DNA of 64,000 bases from JBEKOF01 sp049513975 (GTDB taxonomy: Bacteria > Verrucomicrobiota > Verrucomicrobiia > Limisphaerales > Palsa-1400). The first letter of the stretch is position 1; each line of letters begins with the position of its first letter. Positions 50,700 to 59,125 of this stretch are shown here, piece by piece. Made by a program: the position numbers and the translations under genes. The notes beneath the pieces were generated by a model. That model was not told the origin of the DNA and did not search any database. It saw only the letters and a program-made list of their open reading frames with translations. Location: contig JBEKVM010000005.1 of assembly GCA_049513975.1 (NCBI GenBank), forward strand, positions 1 through 64,000, in the 5' to 3' direction.

Positions 50700-53600
50700 C
50701 TAAGCGGTCTTGATCGCCGGATTAGGAACCTCATCCGGGTGGAGTGACGCCGTGCGTCGGTGAGCACGGCCTTGCACGAGCGCGAATAGGGCCGGCAGCG
50801 CCAGCAGCGTGGCCAGGGTGGCGACCGCCAATCCACCGACCACCGCCCGGCCCAGCGGGGCCGTTTGCTCGCCGCCTTCACCCAAGCCCAGGGCCATCGG
50901 CACCATCCCGGCGATCATCGCCAGGCTCGTCATTAGTATCGGTCGCAGACGGCTGCGCGCTCCTTCCACGGCCGCATCCGCCGCGCTGGCGCCCGTCAGC
51001 CGGCTGCGTTCAGCAAAAGTCACCAGCAGGATGGCATTCGCCACCGCGACCCCAACCGCCATGATTGCGCCCATGAACGACTGGATGTTGAGCGTCGTTC
51101 CCGTCAGCCTCAGCATGAGCACCACCCCGGCGATCACGGCCGGCGTGGTGGAGACAACCAGAAACGACAGCTTGAGGGATTGGAAATTGGCCGACAGCAG
51201 CAGGAAGATCACCACGACCGCCAGCAGCAACCCGCTGCGCAGGCCGTCCAACATCTGTTGGAGCGGGACGCTCTGGCCGCGCACGGTGAGCGTTATGCCG
51301 GGCGGCGGCTGACCCAGTGCCTGGAGCGCCGTGCTCACTTGCTGGGCCACGCTGCCCAGGTCCGCCCCCGATACGTTCGCCGTCACCGTCACCATCCGCT
51401 GCATATTGTACCGTTCGTATTGTCCTACGGCCGCGCCTTCCGTTACGCTGGCGACATTACGCAGCAGCAGACTCTGCCCGCCGTGGTCCTTCACCGGGAC
51501 GTTTCTCGCCTGCTCCAACGAGTCCATCCGCGCCTGCGGCACCTGCACTTGAAGCTGGTAGGCCACCCCGCTGTTCGGGTCAGCCCAGTAGTTGGGCACC
51601 ACAAACCGGCTGGACGACGAAGCCGTCACCAGCGCGCGCGACACGTCGGCCATCGTCACCCCCATCACCCCGGCCTTCTCCCGATCCACCTTCACGTCCA
51701 CCGTCGGATAATCCAGCGCCTGCCCAAATTGCAGGTCCCGCAGGGAGTCAATTCCTTGCAGCGTTTCTTTGACCTTTTCCGCGAAGGCCCGGTCCGCCGT
51801 CAAGTTTTGACCGCTGATGGCTACCTCGATCGGCGTGGGGGAACCCAGGCTCATCACCCGGCTTACGATGTCGCTGGGTTCAAAGGAGAAGCTGACCCCG
51901 GGCATCTTCTCGGCAAAGACTTTTCGCAGCCGCTCCTTTAGGGGCTCAATTCGCACCGTCGTGCCGGCCTTCAACTGCACCTGGAGCACGCCCTCTTCCG
52001 GACCGCCGTTCCAGAGATAAATGAAATTGATGGGGTAAGCGGCACCATGGACGCCCAGGAAACCCAGCGTAATCTGGACATTCTCCGGGCCAACCTCCTG
52101 CTTGATCAGATCCAGCGCTTGCAGCGCAATGGCTTCCGTGCCGTCAATCTGAGTGCCGGTCGGCCCGCGCAGCCGCAGTTGAATCTGACCGGCATCCACT
52201 TTGGGAAAAATCTCCGTGCCCAGCCGCCGGCCCGCCAACCAAACCACCACTGCGGCCGACACCAGGTAAACGCCCGCTACAACCCAGCGCGCGCCCACCA
52301 GCTTCCGCGCCAGGGCGGCATATCGCCCTTGCCATCGTGCCAGACGGCTCTCCGCCCCAGGGTGGCCGGTCGCCGCTATTTCGTGTCCGCGCAGAAACCA
52401 GACCGACAGGATCGGCACCAGCGTGCTCGACAACAGATAAGACGTCACCATGGCGAAACCGACGGCCAGCGACAGCGGGAGGAACATCGCCTTGGCCGCG
52501 CCTACCATGAAGAGCGTCGGACTGAAGATCGCCAGGATGCACAGCATCGCCAGCAACCGCGGCCCCGTCGTCTCGGTCGTGGCCTCCAGCGCCGCCCGGG
52601 CAATCGTCCGGCCTCGCATCAGATGCGTATGGATATTCTCGATGCTCACAGTCGCCTCGTCCACCAGGATGCCCACGGCCAATGCCAGGCCGCCCAGCGT
52701 CATAATGTTGACCGTCTGCCCGGTCAGCCAGAGCGCCAGCACGGAGCCCATCAACGAAATTGGAATATTGACGACCACGATCAAGGCGCTCCGCCAGTCC
52801 CGCAGAAACAGCAGCACCATCAGGCCCGTCAGGACCGCCCCCAAGGCCCCTTCCAGCGTCAGCCCGCCAATCGCCCGCGTCACGTAAGGGGATTGGTCAA
52901 ACTCATAGCTGACTTTCACGTCGGCCGGCAGCACGCTCTGGAACTTCGCCAGGTTCGCCTTGACCAGTTGGACCACCGAGAGGGTGGATGCGGTCGAGCG
53001 CTTGGTGACCGGGACATAGACCGTGCGATGGCCGTTGACCAGCGCGTAACTCGTCACTATGTCCGAGCCATCCACCACTTGTCCCACATCTCGCAGGAAG
53101 ACGGTGGGAAAGGTCCCGGTTCGGATGGGCACCGCCTCCAAGTCCTTTATGTTGCGGGCCACGGAGTTCAGGGGCACCATCGGATATTTCCCATTGATGG
53201 GCATGTTCCCCGAGGGGCTGATCAGGTTGGCCGCGCTCATGGCCGCGACCACTTCATCGGGCGACATATTGTAAGCGCGCAGCCGTTCGGGCTTGAGGTT
53301 GACCACGATGCTCCGGGCGCTGCCCCCGAAGGGGGGAGGGGCCGATACGCCCGGCAATGTGGCAAACAAGGGCCGGACCCGGTTTAAAGCCAGATCCTGC
53401 ATCTCCCCCACCGTCCGGGTCGCGCTTGAAAAAACCAAGTCCCCCACGGGCACGCTCCCCGAGTCAAACCGCATGACAAACGGCGGCACCGTCCCCGGCG
53501 GCATGAAGGCCCGCGCCCGGTTCACGTAGGCCACCGTCTCCGACATCGCCTGCGACATGTCCGTGCCGGGATGAAACTGCAGCTTCAGGATCGCCGCACC

Positions 53601-53858
53601 CTGGATGGATTTGGACTCCACATGCTCGATCCCCGTGATGTAAAGGAAATGATACTCGTAATAATAGGTCAGGTACCCCTCCATCTGCGCCGGGTCCATC
53701 CCCCCATACGGCTGCGCCACGTAGATCGTCGGGATGCCCAGCGTCGGGAAAATGTCCCGCGGCATCCGCTGCCACGCCAGCGCCGACCCCAGCGCCACCG
53801 CCACCACCGCCACCAGGATGGTGAACGGACGGCGCAATGCTTGGGCCACCAGATTCAT
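50700..53858 (-). CDS. RND-family efflux permease (AcrB/HAE-like)
   Basis: This 1052-residue inner-membrane antiporter has 12 expected TM helices and two large periplasmic loops: MNLVAQALRRPFTILVAVVA, the porter-domain text at about 45-330, TM4 GGLALAVGILVDEATVSIEN, and the second half with MGAIMAVGVAVANAILLVTF. The proton-relay pair in TM4 is Asp400-Glu401 instead of the Asp-Asp of AcrB. The periplasmic sequence (YVAQPYGGMDPAQMEGYLTY YY) resembles the broad RND permeases of drug/lipid type; the substrate is not predictable. The first gene of the operon, it reads from a promoter at 53877-53920 that faces the padR gene. Confidence 0.93.
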   Translation of the reverse strand: MNLVAQALRRPFTILVAVVAVALGSALAWQRMPRDIFPTLGIPTIYVAQPYGGMDPAQMEGYLTYYYEYHFLYITGIEHVESKSIQGAAILKLQFHPGTDMSQAMSETVAYVNRARAFMPPGTVPPFVMRFDSGSVPVGDLVFSSATRTVGEMQDLALNRVRPLFATLPGVSAPPPFGGSARSIVVNLKPERLRAYNMSPDEVVAAMSAANLISPSGNMPINGKYPMVPLNSVARNIKDLEAVPIRTGTFPTVFLRDVGQVVDGSDIVTSYALVNGHRTVYVPVTKRSTASTLSVVQLVKANLAKFQSVLPADVKVSYEFDQSPYVTRAIGGLTLEGALGAVLTGLMVLLFLRDWRSALIVVVNIPISLMGSVLALWLTGQTVNIMTLGGLALAVGILVDEATVSIENIHTHLMRGRTIARAALEATTETTGPRLLAMLCILAIFSPTLFMVGAAKAMFLPLSLAVGFAMVTSYLLSSTLVPILSVWFLRGHEIAATGHPGAESRLARWQGRYAALARKLVGARWVVAGVYLVSAAVVVWLAGRRLGTEIFPKVDAGQIQLRLRGPTGTQIDGTEAIALQALDLIKQEVGPENVQITLGFLGVHGAAYPINFIYLWNGGPEEGVLQVQLKAGTTVRIEPLKERLRKVFAEKMPGVSFSFEPSDIVSRVMSLGSPTPIEVAISGQNLTADRAFAEKVKETLQGIDSLRDLQFGQALDYPTVDVKVDREKAGVMGVTMADVSRALVTASSSSRFVVPNYWADPNSGVAYQLQVQVPQARMDSLEQARNVPVKDHGGQSLLLRNVASVTEGAAVGQYERYNMQRMVTVTANVSGADLGSVAQQVSTALQALGQPPPGITLTVRGQSVPLQQMLDGLRSGLLLAVVVIFLLLSANFQSLKLSFLVVSTTPAVIAGVVLMLRLTGTTLNIQSFMGAIMAVGVAVANAILLVTFAERSRLTGASAADAAVEGARSRLRPILMTSLAMIAGMVPMALGLGEGGEQTAPLGRAVVGGLAVATLATLLALPALFALVQGRAHRRTASLHPDEVPNPAIKTA

Positions 53859-53876
53859 GCGGTCTTCAAGTTACGA

Positions 53877-53920
53877 TTTCCGATGTCGGAAACCATAATA
53901 GGCTTGCATCCTCCTGTCAA
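53877..53920 (-). promoter_or_regulatory. Sigma-70-like promoter with overlapping palindromic operator for the RND operon
   Basis: On the minus strand, TTGACA (53920-53915) is followed after exactly 17 nt by TATGGT (53897-53892). The next bases form the perfect palindrome TTTCCGA-CA-TCGGAAA (plus-strand positions 53877-53892), sharing one base with the -10 hexamer and covering the expected start site (about 53885). A repressor bound there would block RNA polymerase. The divergent padR gene begins about 200 bp away, so PadR is the obvious candidate. The gene start is at 53858, about 20 bp below the palindrome. Confidence 0.6.
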
Positions 53921-53959
53921 CCGCTTATTATCTGGTCAAGTAACGTCCCGGTCTTGGGT

Positions 53960-53987
53960 GGTAGGGCGCGCACTCCGTGCGCGCCGC
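53960..53987. repeat. Palindromic repeat, module B only (inverted copy)
   Basis: GGGCGCGCACTCCGTGCGCG CC is a near-perfect palindrome and the reverse complement of module B in the composite repeat at 33360-33412 and 55891-55942. It lies between the RND promoter and padR and is flanked by GGTGGTA and GCGGTGG. It is probably not regulatory, since the same text occurs elsewhere in the window. Confidence 0.55.
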
Positions 53988-54100
53988 GGTGGGGTGTAGC
54001 GTCGGCGCTGCGCGCCGATCCTTCTGGTCCGCCTAAAACTGGCCGGTGGCAAGGTCAGGCCGCTTTATGAGACCGCAAATCCCATGACGCCGTCACGAAC

Positions 54101-54445
54101 ATGAAAGAAGCCGAACGCGAGATTCTTCTGAGCTTTTGGAAGGTGCATATTTTGCACCATGCCGCCGAGGCGGCCATCCACGGCCAATGGATGCTCAACG
54201 AGCTGCGCCATCACGGCTACGAAATCAGTCCCGGCACCCTTTACCCCATCCTCCATCGCATGGCGCGGCGCGGCTGGCTGAAAGTCTCCAGCGATCCCAA
54301 AGCCGGCCCCCGCGCCCGCAAAGACTACGTCCTGACCCGCAAGGGCGGGAAGGTCCTCCACCTCGTGCGCCAAAGCCTCGCCGAACTCCACCGCGAAGTC
54401 GCCGCCCCCAAACCCAAACACCATCCCAACCACTCCCCTTCGTGA
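54101..54445 (+). CDS. PadR-family transcriptional regulator
   Basis: This 114-residue protein consists of a winged helix (EILLSFWKVHILHHAAEAAI ... YEISPGTLYPILHRMARRGW LKVSSDPKAGPRARKDYVLT) and a short C-terminal helical tail (LHLVRQSLAELHREV). That is the PadR-s1 type, which often represses adjacent transporter genes. It is divergent from the RND efflux operon, which carries a palindrome at its promoter. The N-terminus is complete and the ATG at 54101 is the only sensible start. No clear ribosome site precedes it. Confidence 0.92.
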   Translation: MKEAEREILLSFWKVHILHHAAEAAIHGQWMLNELRHHGYEISPGTLYPILHRMARRGWLKVSSDPKAGPRARKDYVLTRKGGKVLHLVRQSLAELHREVAAPKPKHHPNHSPS

Positions 54446-54734
54446 TGGGGCAGAAACGGCCGAGACTCCCTGTCCGCTATCTTCTCCGCCATGGTTTTAA
54501 CGACGGCGCAAGGCTCGGCGACGGCGGACGTCGAACCCAAACTTGGTTTTGATCCTGCGCCCAAGCCCGCTTTCCGCCCGTGTCCGATTCATGTCGCGGC
54601 GGCGCTTTAGCGCCGGTTAAGGCGTCAAACAAAACCAGGCAAGTCCCGCAGGGACGAAAGAAGATGCACTGTATCCGACTGGCCAAATACGCAGTTGATT
54701 GGCACGGGATCCGCAGTTCGTTGCACGCCTCGGG

Positions 54735-55034
54735 TTAAAGCTCCCTTTCATAATCCTGAACCTGCTTGAACCATCGCGCGGAGAGTGCCTCAACAACGGG
54801 ATTGAGGTTGGATTTCCTGTTGGCGTAGAAAGTTGTGTATTCATCGTGATCCGCGTATATCACGAACGGCTTAGGCGTGGGAACAAATATGAAATCAATC
54901 CAATCGCCCAAAGCTGCCTCAAGAAGTTCCGCTGCCTCATCGCGCCCGCTGGCTGAAAGTGACCAGTCACGGCCAAACTGGGCCGGAAGCGAGTGCTTGG
55001 CCAGCAATGCGCTCAAATGCTTGGGATCGAACAC
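54735..55034 (-). CDS. Hypothetical protein (99 aa)
   Basis: This soluble acidic 99-residue protein starts at a GTG (55032-55034) preceded by CAGG and has a mixed alpha/beta appearance (FDPKHLSALLAKHSLPAQFG, DWIDFIFVPTPKPFVIYADH, DEYTTFYANRKSNLNPVVEA). I recognise no family. The frame is continuous, apart from a single TAA at 55062-55064, with a 45-codon open stretch above it. It may therefore be either the intact shorter gene or the 3' part of a 154-codon gene broken by one stop. Confidence 0.55.
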   Translation of the reverse strand: MFDPKHLSALLAKHSLPAQFGRDWSLSASGRDEAAELLEAALGDWIDFIFVPTPKPFVIYADHDEYTTFYANRKSNLNPVVEALSARWFKQVQDYEREL

Positions 55035-55061
55035 AACCTGATCGATGGTTGCACATCCGGC

Positions 55062-55199
55062 TTAGAGCAACTCGTGAGCGGAAAAAATCGAGGCCACAAA
55101 GGCCTGCAAGTCCTTCAGAGGCGTCAGGAAGGTCTTCTGAAACCGCCATGGCGTTCTGCGGAAGCGCTTCAGTGAGCCTGGGGCATCGGAGACTGTCAT
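55062..55199 (-). pseudogene. 45-codon ORF in frame with the 99-aa gene, ended by one TAA
   Basis: The ORF MTVSDAPGSLKRFRRTPWRF ... FVASIFSAHELL stops at TAA (55064-55062). Nine sense codons later it is followed, in the same frame, by the GTG start of the 99-aa ORF. It has plausible protein composition but no ribosome site. Either it is the 5' half of a gene killed by one nonsense change, or a separate small peptide. Confidence 0.35.
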
Positions 55200-55970
55200 A
55201 TCTAAACATTATTCAACTCACCAGCCGGGATAAGGCAAGAGAAAAAGAAAAAACGCTTTGACAATTACTGAGCAAATGGTAATCTTCCATAGTTATGAGC
55301 GGCCAGGCAACAAAGTCAGATGGCGGGGGTGGAACCCGCGTTCCGATCCGCGTCTATCGGCGTCCATGCGGGGTTCTCTTCTGCCTGCTCTTTTGCAGCT
55401 GCGGGCCTCGTCGGAATCCAACCCCTCGCCTCTGGCCATTCCATACATTATCAATTCACTTATGATTATGGTTTCCCCACGACAACCATGCCTTTTCCTG
55501 CGCATTTTGAGCCTTTTCGTGGCAAATAATCTCAAATGCCTTTCCATAAATGACTTATACAAGGCGATGGGGTTTTCCAATCAAGGCCAATCAAGGCTGA
55601 TCGTGTCTAATCAAGGTGTTTTTCTTGAACCAGAGCACCTGCCAATCCAACACTCCAATACATTACCATTCCACTCATGTATCCGCTTTTCGCGGCCCTG
55701 AACCGGCCCAAATTGTGAGCTAATATGTCACCATGCGCATCTCTGTTTTTAGCCGGTTTCCAGGCGGGGACGCCGCGTGGCGGCCTCCTGGTCGCCGCAA
55801 CGCGCCGCCCCGGCCAAAAATTGAGATGCGCCCGAAACTTGACCGCCAGACGGCTGGCCCTTAACTTGGAATTGGAGCGCAAGGAAGGCTGGGCGGGCGC
55901 TGCGCTTGCCCGCCGCGGCCCGCACGGAGTGCGCGCCCTGCCTCACAAGGCCGAGGTGTTGGACCAATAA
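55200..55970. other. 771-bp non-coding region before the MoxR-type operon
   Basis: No convincing gene is visible on either strand. The region contains a T-arm-like fragment (55323-55339), A/T-rich text with low-complexity words at 55440-55680 and a full copy of the composite palindromic repeat at 55891-55942, ending 28 bp before the next gene. The promoter of the downstream operon should lie between about 55700 and 55960, but I could not pick it. Confidence 0.45.
55891..55942. repeat. Composite palindromic repeat, full copy (modules A and B)
   Basis: It has the same order and orientation as the copy at 33360-33412: a GGGCGGGC...GCCCGCCGCGG palindrome (its loop differs) followed by GCACGGAGTGCGCGCCCTGC C. 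It lies 28 bp upstream of the DUF4159 gene. Its flanks do not match those of the other copy. Confidence 0.6.
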
Positions 55971-57527
55971 ATGAAAACGCCGGATTTTGTTCGACTTGGT
56001 TTCCGCCGCGCCCTGCGGCGGCGGGCGGCCTGGTTCCTGGGCTTGCTCCTGGGCGGCGCGTTTCTTTCGCAGGCGGGCGAAAATGATTGGTTCGTTCCGC
56101 TGGGTCCGCCGCCCGAGGCGGCCAAACGCCGGATTTCCGGCGGCGAATCCTTTCCTCCCCTGCCGCTGCCCGCCACGCCGTTGCGGCGCACCGAACGCAA
56201 GCGCGAGCCGAGCGCGCCCAAGCTGGCCGCCAAAATCGTCTGGGGCGAAGACGCCTCCTTCACTTATGGCTCCGGCGCGCAAACGCGGATCGCGGATTGG
56301 AACCTGTGTCCGGGAGACCTGCAGCAACTGATGCGCGCGGCCAGCGAGCGCCTGGGCGTCACTTATGGCGCCGACAGTTTCAGCCTGGCCACCTTCGACG
56401 GCGATCCGGCCAAGGTTCCGATCCTCTTTTTCAGCGGGGTGCGCACCATCAAGTTTTCTCCGTCCGAATTGGAATTGCTCCGGCGCTACGTGCTGCGCGG
56501 CGGGATGATCGTGGCGGACAACATCGCGGGCGGCCCTTTTTTTTACCAATCCTTCCGCGAAGCGATGGAGAAGACCTTCCCTGAGTTGAGTTTTCGCGTC
56601 CTCCCGGAAGACCATCCGCTCTATCACATCATGGGGGATGTCAATCAAGTCAGCTACCCCAAGAACCTCAAGTCCCATCAGCCGTTGCTGGAAGGCATGT
56701 ATGTCTATTCCCGCGTCGGCGTTCTGCTCTCCAAGTACGGCCTGGGCTGCGGCTGGGATGGCCACGAAGTGCCGCTGCTGCAACAGGCGATCTACTACGA
56801 CGTCGGTTCCGCCAACAAGATTGGCGTCAACATTGCCGCTTATGCGGTCGGCTATGCGCGCATTGGCCGGGCCGAGGCCAAGCCCGAACTCTACGGCGCC
56901 CTGGACGAGAAGCATCCGACCGATGAGTTTGTTTTCGCGCAGATCAAACACGAAGGGGCCTGGAACGTCGAATCCGGCGGGGCCAGCCGCCTGTTGCAGG
57001 AACTGCGCAAGACCACCTCGGCCAAAGTGAGCCTCAAGCGGGTGCCGGTGCAGCCCGGGCATGATGATTTGTCCTCCTTCACTTTTCTCTATCTGTCCGG
57101 TCTGGATGACTTTCATTGGGATGCAACCGCGGTCTCCGCGCTGAAACGGTTTTTGGATGCCGGCGGGACGCTGCTCATCAATAACGGTCTGGGACTGCAA
57201 ACGTTCGACGCCGCCGTGCGGCGCGAGTTGAAGAAGCTGCTGCCCGGCGCCACCCTGGCTCCGCTGCCGCCGTCTCATCCGGTGTTCAACGCGGTGTTCA
57301 AACTGACCGGCGCCGCCTACACTCCGGCGGCCGCGGCGGCCCGGCCCGGCTTGACGGCGCCTTATCTGGAAGGCATCTCGCTGCGCGGCGACCTCAAAGT
57401 GATTTACAGCCCGATAGATTTGGAAACGGGCTGGCAGGGCTTGAATCCACCCCTGGCGCGGGCTTATCAGCCGGAGGGCGCCCTCAAGCTCGGTGTCAAC
57501 ATAATCATGTATGCGATGACGCACTGA
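55971..57527 (+). CDS. DUF4159-domain protein (duplicated), first gene of a MoxR/vWA operon
   Basis: This 518-residue protein with an N-terminal membrane/signal segment (RAAWFLGLLLGGAFLSQA, about 19-36) contains two DUF4159-type halves. The first, about 90-300, has LFFSGVRTIKFSPSELELLRRYVLRGG and a GGPFFYQSF loop. The second, about 310-515, repeats the pattern with LYLSGLDDFHWDATAVSALKRF. This GATase-like domain usually accompanies MoxR ATPases, DUF58 and vWA membrane proteins. The gene ends 7 bp before the FHA-MoxR ATG. No ribosome site is obvious. Confidence 0.82.
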   Translation: MKTPDFVRLGFRRALRRRAAWFLGLLLGGAFLSQAGENDWFVPLGPPPEAAKRRISGGESFPPLPLPATPLRRTERKREPSAPKLAAKIVWGEDASFTYGSGAQTRIADWNLCPGDLQQLMRAASERLGVTYGADSFSLATFDGDPAKVPILFFSGVRTIKFSPSELELLRRYVLRGGMIVADNIAGGPFFYQSFREAMEKTFPELSFRVLPEDHPLYHIMGDVNQVSYPKNLKSHQPLLEGMYVYSRVGVLLSKYGLGCGWDGHEVPLLQQAIYYDVGSANKIGVNIAAYAVGYARIGRAEAKPELYGALDEKHPTDEFVFAQIKHEGAWNVESGGASRLLQELRKTTSAKVSLKRVPVQPGHDDLSSFTFLYLSGLDDFHWDATAVSALKRFLDAGGTLLINNGLGLQTFDAAVRRELKKLLPGATLAPLPPSHPVFNAVFKLTGAAYTPAAAAARPGLTAPYLEGISLRGDLKVIYSPIDLETGWQGLNPPLARAYQPEGALKLGVNIIMYAMTH

Positions 57528-57534
57528 GCTTTCC

Positions 57535-59118
57535 ATGCCCACGCTTGTTTATAAATTCCAGCAACAGGAACATCGTTTTCCACTCCAAGACCTCACCTCC
57601 ATTGGCCGCGGCCGCGATAACGACCTGTGCGTGCCGAGCGATTCCATCTCCGGGCTGCACGCGGTCATTACCCGGGACGGAAACGGCTACCAATTGGAGG
57701 ACACGGGGAGCAGCAATGGAATTGTCGTGGGCGGGCGGCGCGTCCTTTCCTGCCTGCTGCACGAGGGCAGCGTGTTCGCCTTGGGCGATGTCGAGTTTGT
57801 CTTTACGTTGGAAGACTCGGGACCGGGCGTGGCGGAAGCTCCACCGCCAGTTCCAACGGCGGCTACCCCGCCAAGTGAGGTAGGGCGGGCAGTCCCCTGC
57901 CCGCCGCAGGAAGGTAGCGGGACGTTGATTCCTCCGCCCGTGCCCGACGGCGGGCAGGGGACTGCCCGCCCTGCCGTTCCCGGCCCACCCACGACTGAGG
58001 AATTACCACCACCGCCAACTCCACCGCCAACTCCAACAGAAGTTCCAACCCCAACTCCAACAGCCGCTTCGCCACCAACTCCACCCCCAATGCCAGCGCG
58101 GGCCTCAACGCCAATTTCCACGGGCGCACCCACGGAGGAAGTCATCGCCCGCTTCGAAAAAGCCCGCGATCGTGTGCTTGGGGAAATTGGCAAGGTGATC
58201 GTGGGCCAGCGCGAGGTGCTCAACCAGATGCTGGTCGCCCTGTTCGCCCGCGGCCATTGCCTGCTCATCGGCGTGCCCGGCCTGGCCAAGACGCTCATGG
58301 TCAGGACCCTGGGCAGCGCGGTGGACCTGGAATCCCGCCGCATCCAATTCACGCCGGACTTGATGCCCTCGGACATTACGGGCACGGACATTCTGGAGGA
58401 GGATACGGTGACCGGCAAACGCGCCTTTCGGTTCCATCGCGGGCCGATATTCAGCAACCTGCTGCTGGCCGACGAAATCAACCGCACGCCGCCCAAGACG
58501 CAGGCCGCGCTGCTCGAAGCCATGCAGGAGCAGCGCGTCACCATTTCCGGCACGAGCTACGACCTGCCCAATCCCTTCATGGTGCTGGCGACGCAGAATC
58601 CGATCGAACAGGAGGGGACCTACCCGCTGCCGGAGGCGCAACTGGACCGGTTCATGTTTTGCATCCACCTGGCCTACCCGGGGGCGCAGGAGGAGCAGCA
58701 AGTTATACTTGACACAACCCGCGACGCGCCCGCCGTCGTGGTCCCGGTGCTGGACGCCGCCCAGGTGATCCAACTCCAGCAACTGGTCCGCCAGGTGCCC
58801 GTCAGCCAGCACGTCGCCCTTTACGCCCTGAGCCTGGTGCGCGCCACCCGGCCCAACTGCGAGGGGTCGCTGGATTTTGTCAACCGCTGGGTCAACTGGG
58901 GCGCGGGCACGCGCGCCGGCCAGTATTTGCTCCTGGCCGCCAAGACGCATGTCCTCTTGCAGGGCCGCTTCAGTGTCTCCTGCGCCGATGTGCGCGAGTA
59001 CGCCCTGCCCGTCTTGCGCCACCGCATTTTCCCCACCTTCACCGCCGCCAGCGAGGCGGTCAACACGGACCAGATTGTGAAAAAAGTCATCGCTGCGGTC
59101 AAGGAGCCGCAGTACTAG
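57535..59118 (+). CDS. FHA domain fused to a MoxR-family AAA+ ATPase
   Basis: This 527-residue protein has an N-terminal FHA domain (1 to about 95; TSIGRGRDND, Ser39 and His42 in SISGLHAV, SSNG at 59-62), so it should read phosphothreonine. A Pro/Thr-rich linker (about 98-205) follows; codons 116-147 come from a palindromic repeat pair and the rest is PTPTPP-type. The MoxR ATPase (about 205-527) has Walker A GVPGLAKT (Lys252), Walker B LLADEINR (Asp313, Glu314), the sensor ATQNPIEQEGTYPLPEAQLD and the C-terminal lid. MoxR proteins are chaperone-like ATPases working with vWA partners; here DUF58 and BatA-like proteins follow. MoxR normally lacks an FHA domain, so the fusion points to phospho-regulated assembly. 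Confidence 0.9.
   Translation: MPTLVYKFQQQEHRFPLQDLTSIGRGRDNDLCVPSDSISGLHAVITRDGNGYQLEDTGSSNGIVVGGRRVLSCLLHEGSVFALGDVEFVFTLEDSGPGVAEAPPPVPTAATPPSEVGRAVPCPPQEGSGTLIPPPVPDGGQGTARPAVPGPPTTEELPPPPTPPPTPTEVPTPTPTAASPPTPPPMPARASTPISTGAPTEEVIARFEKARDRVLGEIGKVIVGQREVLNQMLVALFARGHCLLIGVPGLAKTLMVRTLGSAVDLESRRIQFTPDLMPSDITGTDILEEDTVTGKRAFRFHRGPIFSNLLLADEINRTPPKTQAALLEAMQEQRVTISGTSYDLPNPFMVLATQNPIEQEGTYPLPEAQLDRFMFCIHLAYPGAQEEQQVILDTTRDAPAVVVPVLDAAQVIQLQQLVRQVPVSQHVALYALSLVRATRPNCEGSLDFVNRWVNWGAGTRAGQYLLLAAKTHVLLQGRFSVSCADVREYALPVLRHRIFPTFTAASEAVNTDQIVKKVIAAVKEPQY
57880..57975. repeat. Inverted pair of 25-bp palindromic repeats inside the FHA-MoxR coding sequence
   Basis: A 25-nt sequence starting AGGGCGGGCAGTCCCCTGCC (from 57882) is repeated exactly in reverse complement ending at 57973, about 41 bp further on. 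Each arm is itself palindromic (GGCGGGCAG-TCCC-CTGCCCGCC). This is module A of the composite repeat seen in intergenic DNA, here read in frame as linker residues (about 116-147) without a stop. Confidence 0.7.
58016..58095 (+). repeat. Degenerate CCAACT/CCAACTCCA coding repeat
   Basis: CCAACT, CCACCG and CCAACTCCAAC words recur about ten times, encoding the PPTPPPTPT/PTPTAAS part of the linker between the FHA and ATPase domains. It is a length-variable low-complexity tract typical of domain linkers. Confidence 0.6.
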
Positions 59119-59125
59119 GTGATTG

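Noticed and set aside
55323..55339. T-arm-like hairpin of a tRNA on the minus strand (GCGGG-TTCCACC-CCCGC)
   Set aside because: The loop breaks the TTCRA consensus, and no acceptor, anticodon or D-arm could be paired upstream. At most a tRNA fragment.
58016..58095. CCAACT-type tandem repeat as a possible CRISPR
   Set aside because: Units are too short and degenerate, there are no spacers, and it lies inside a coding linker.
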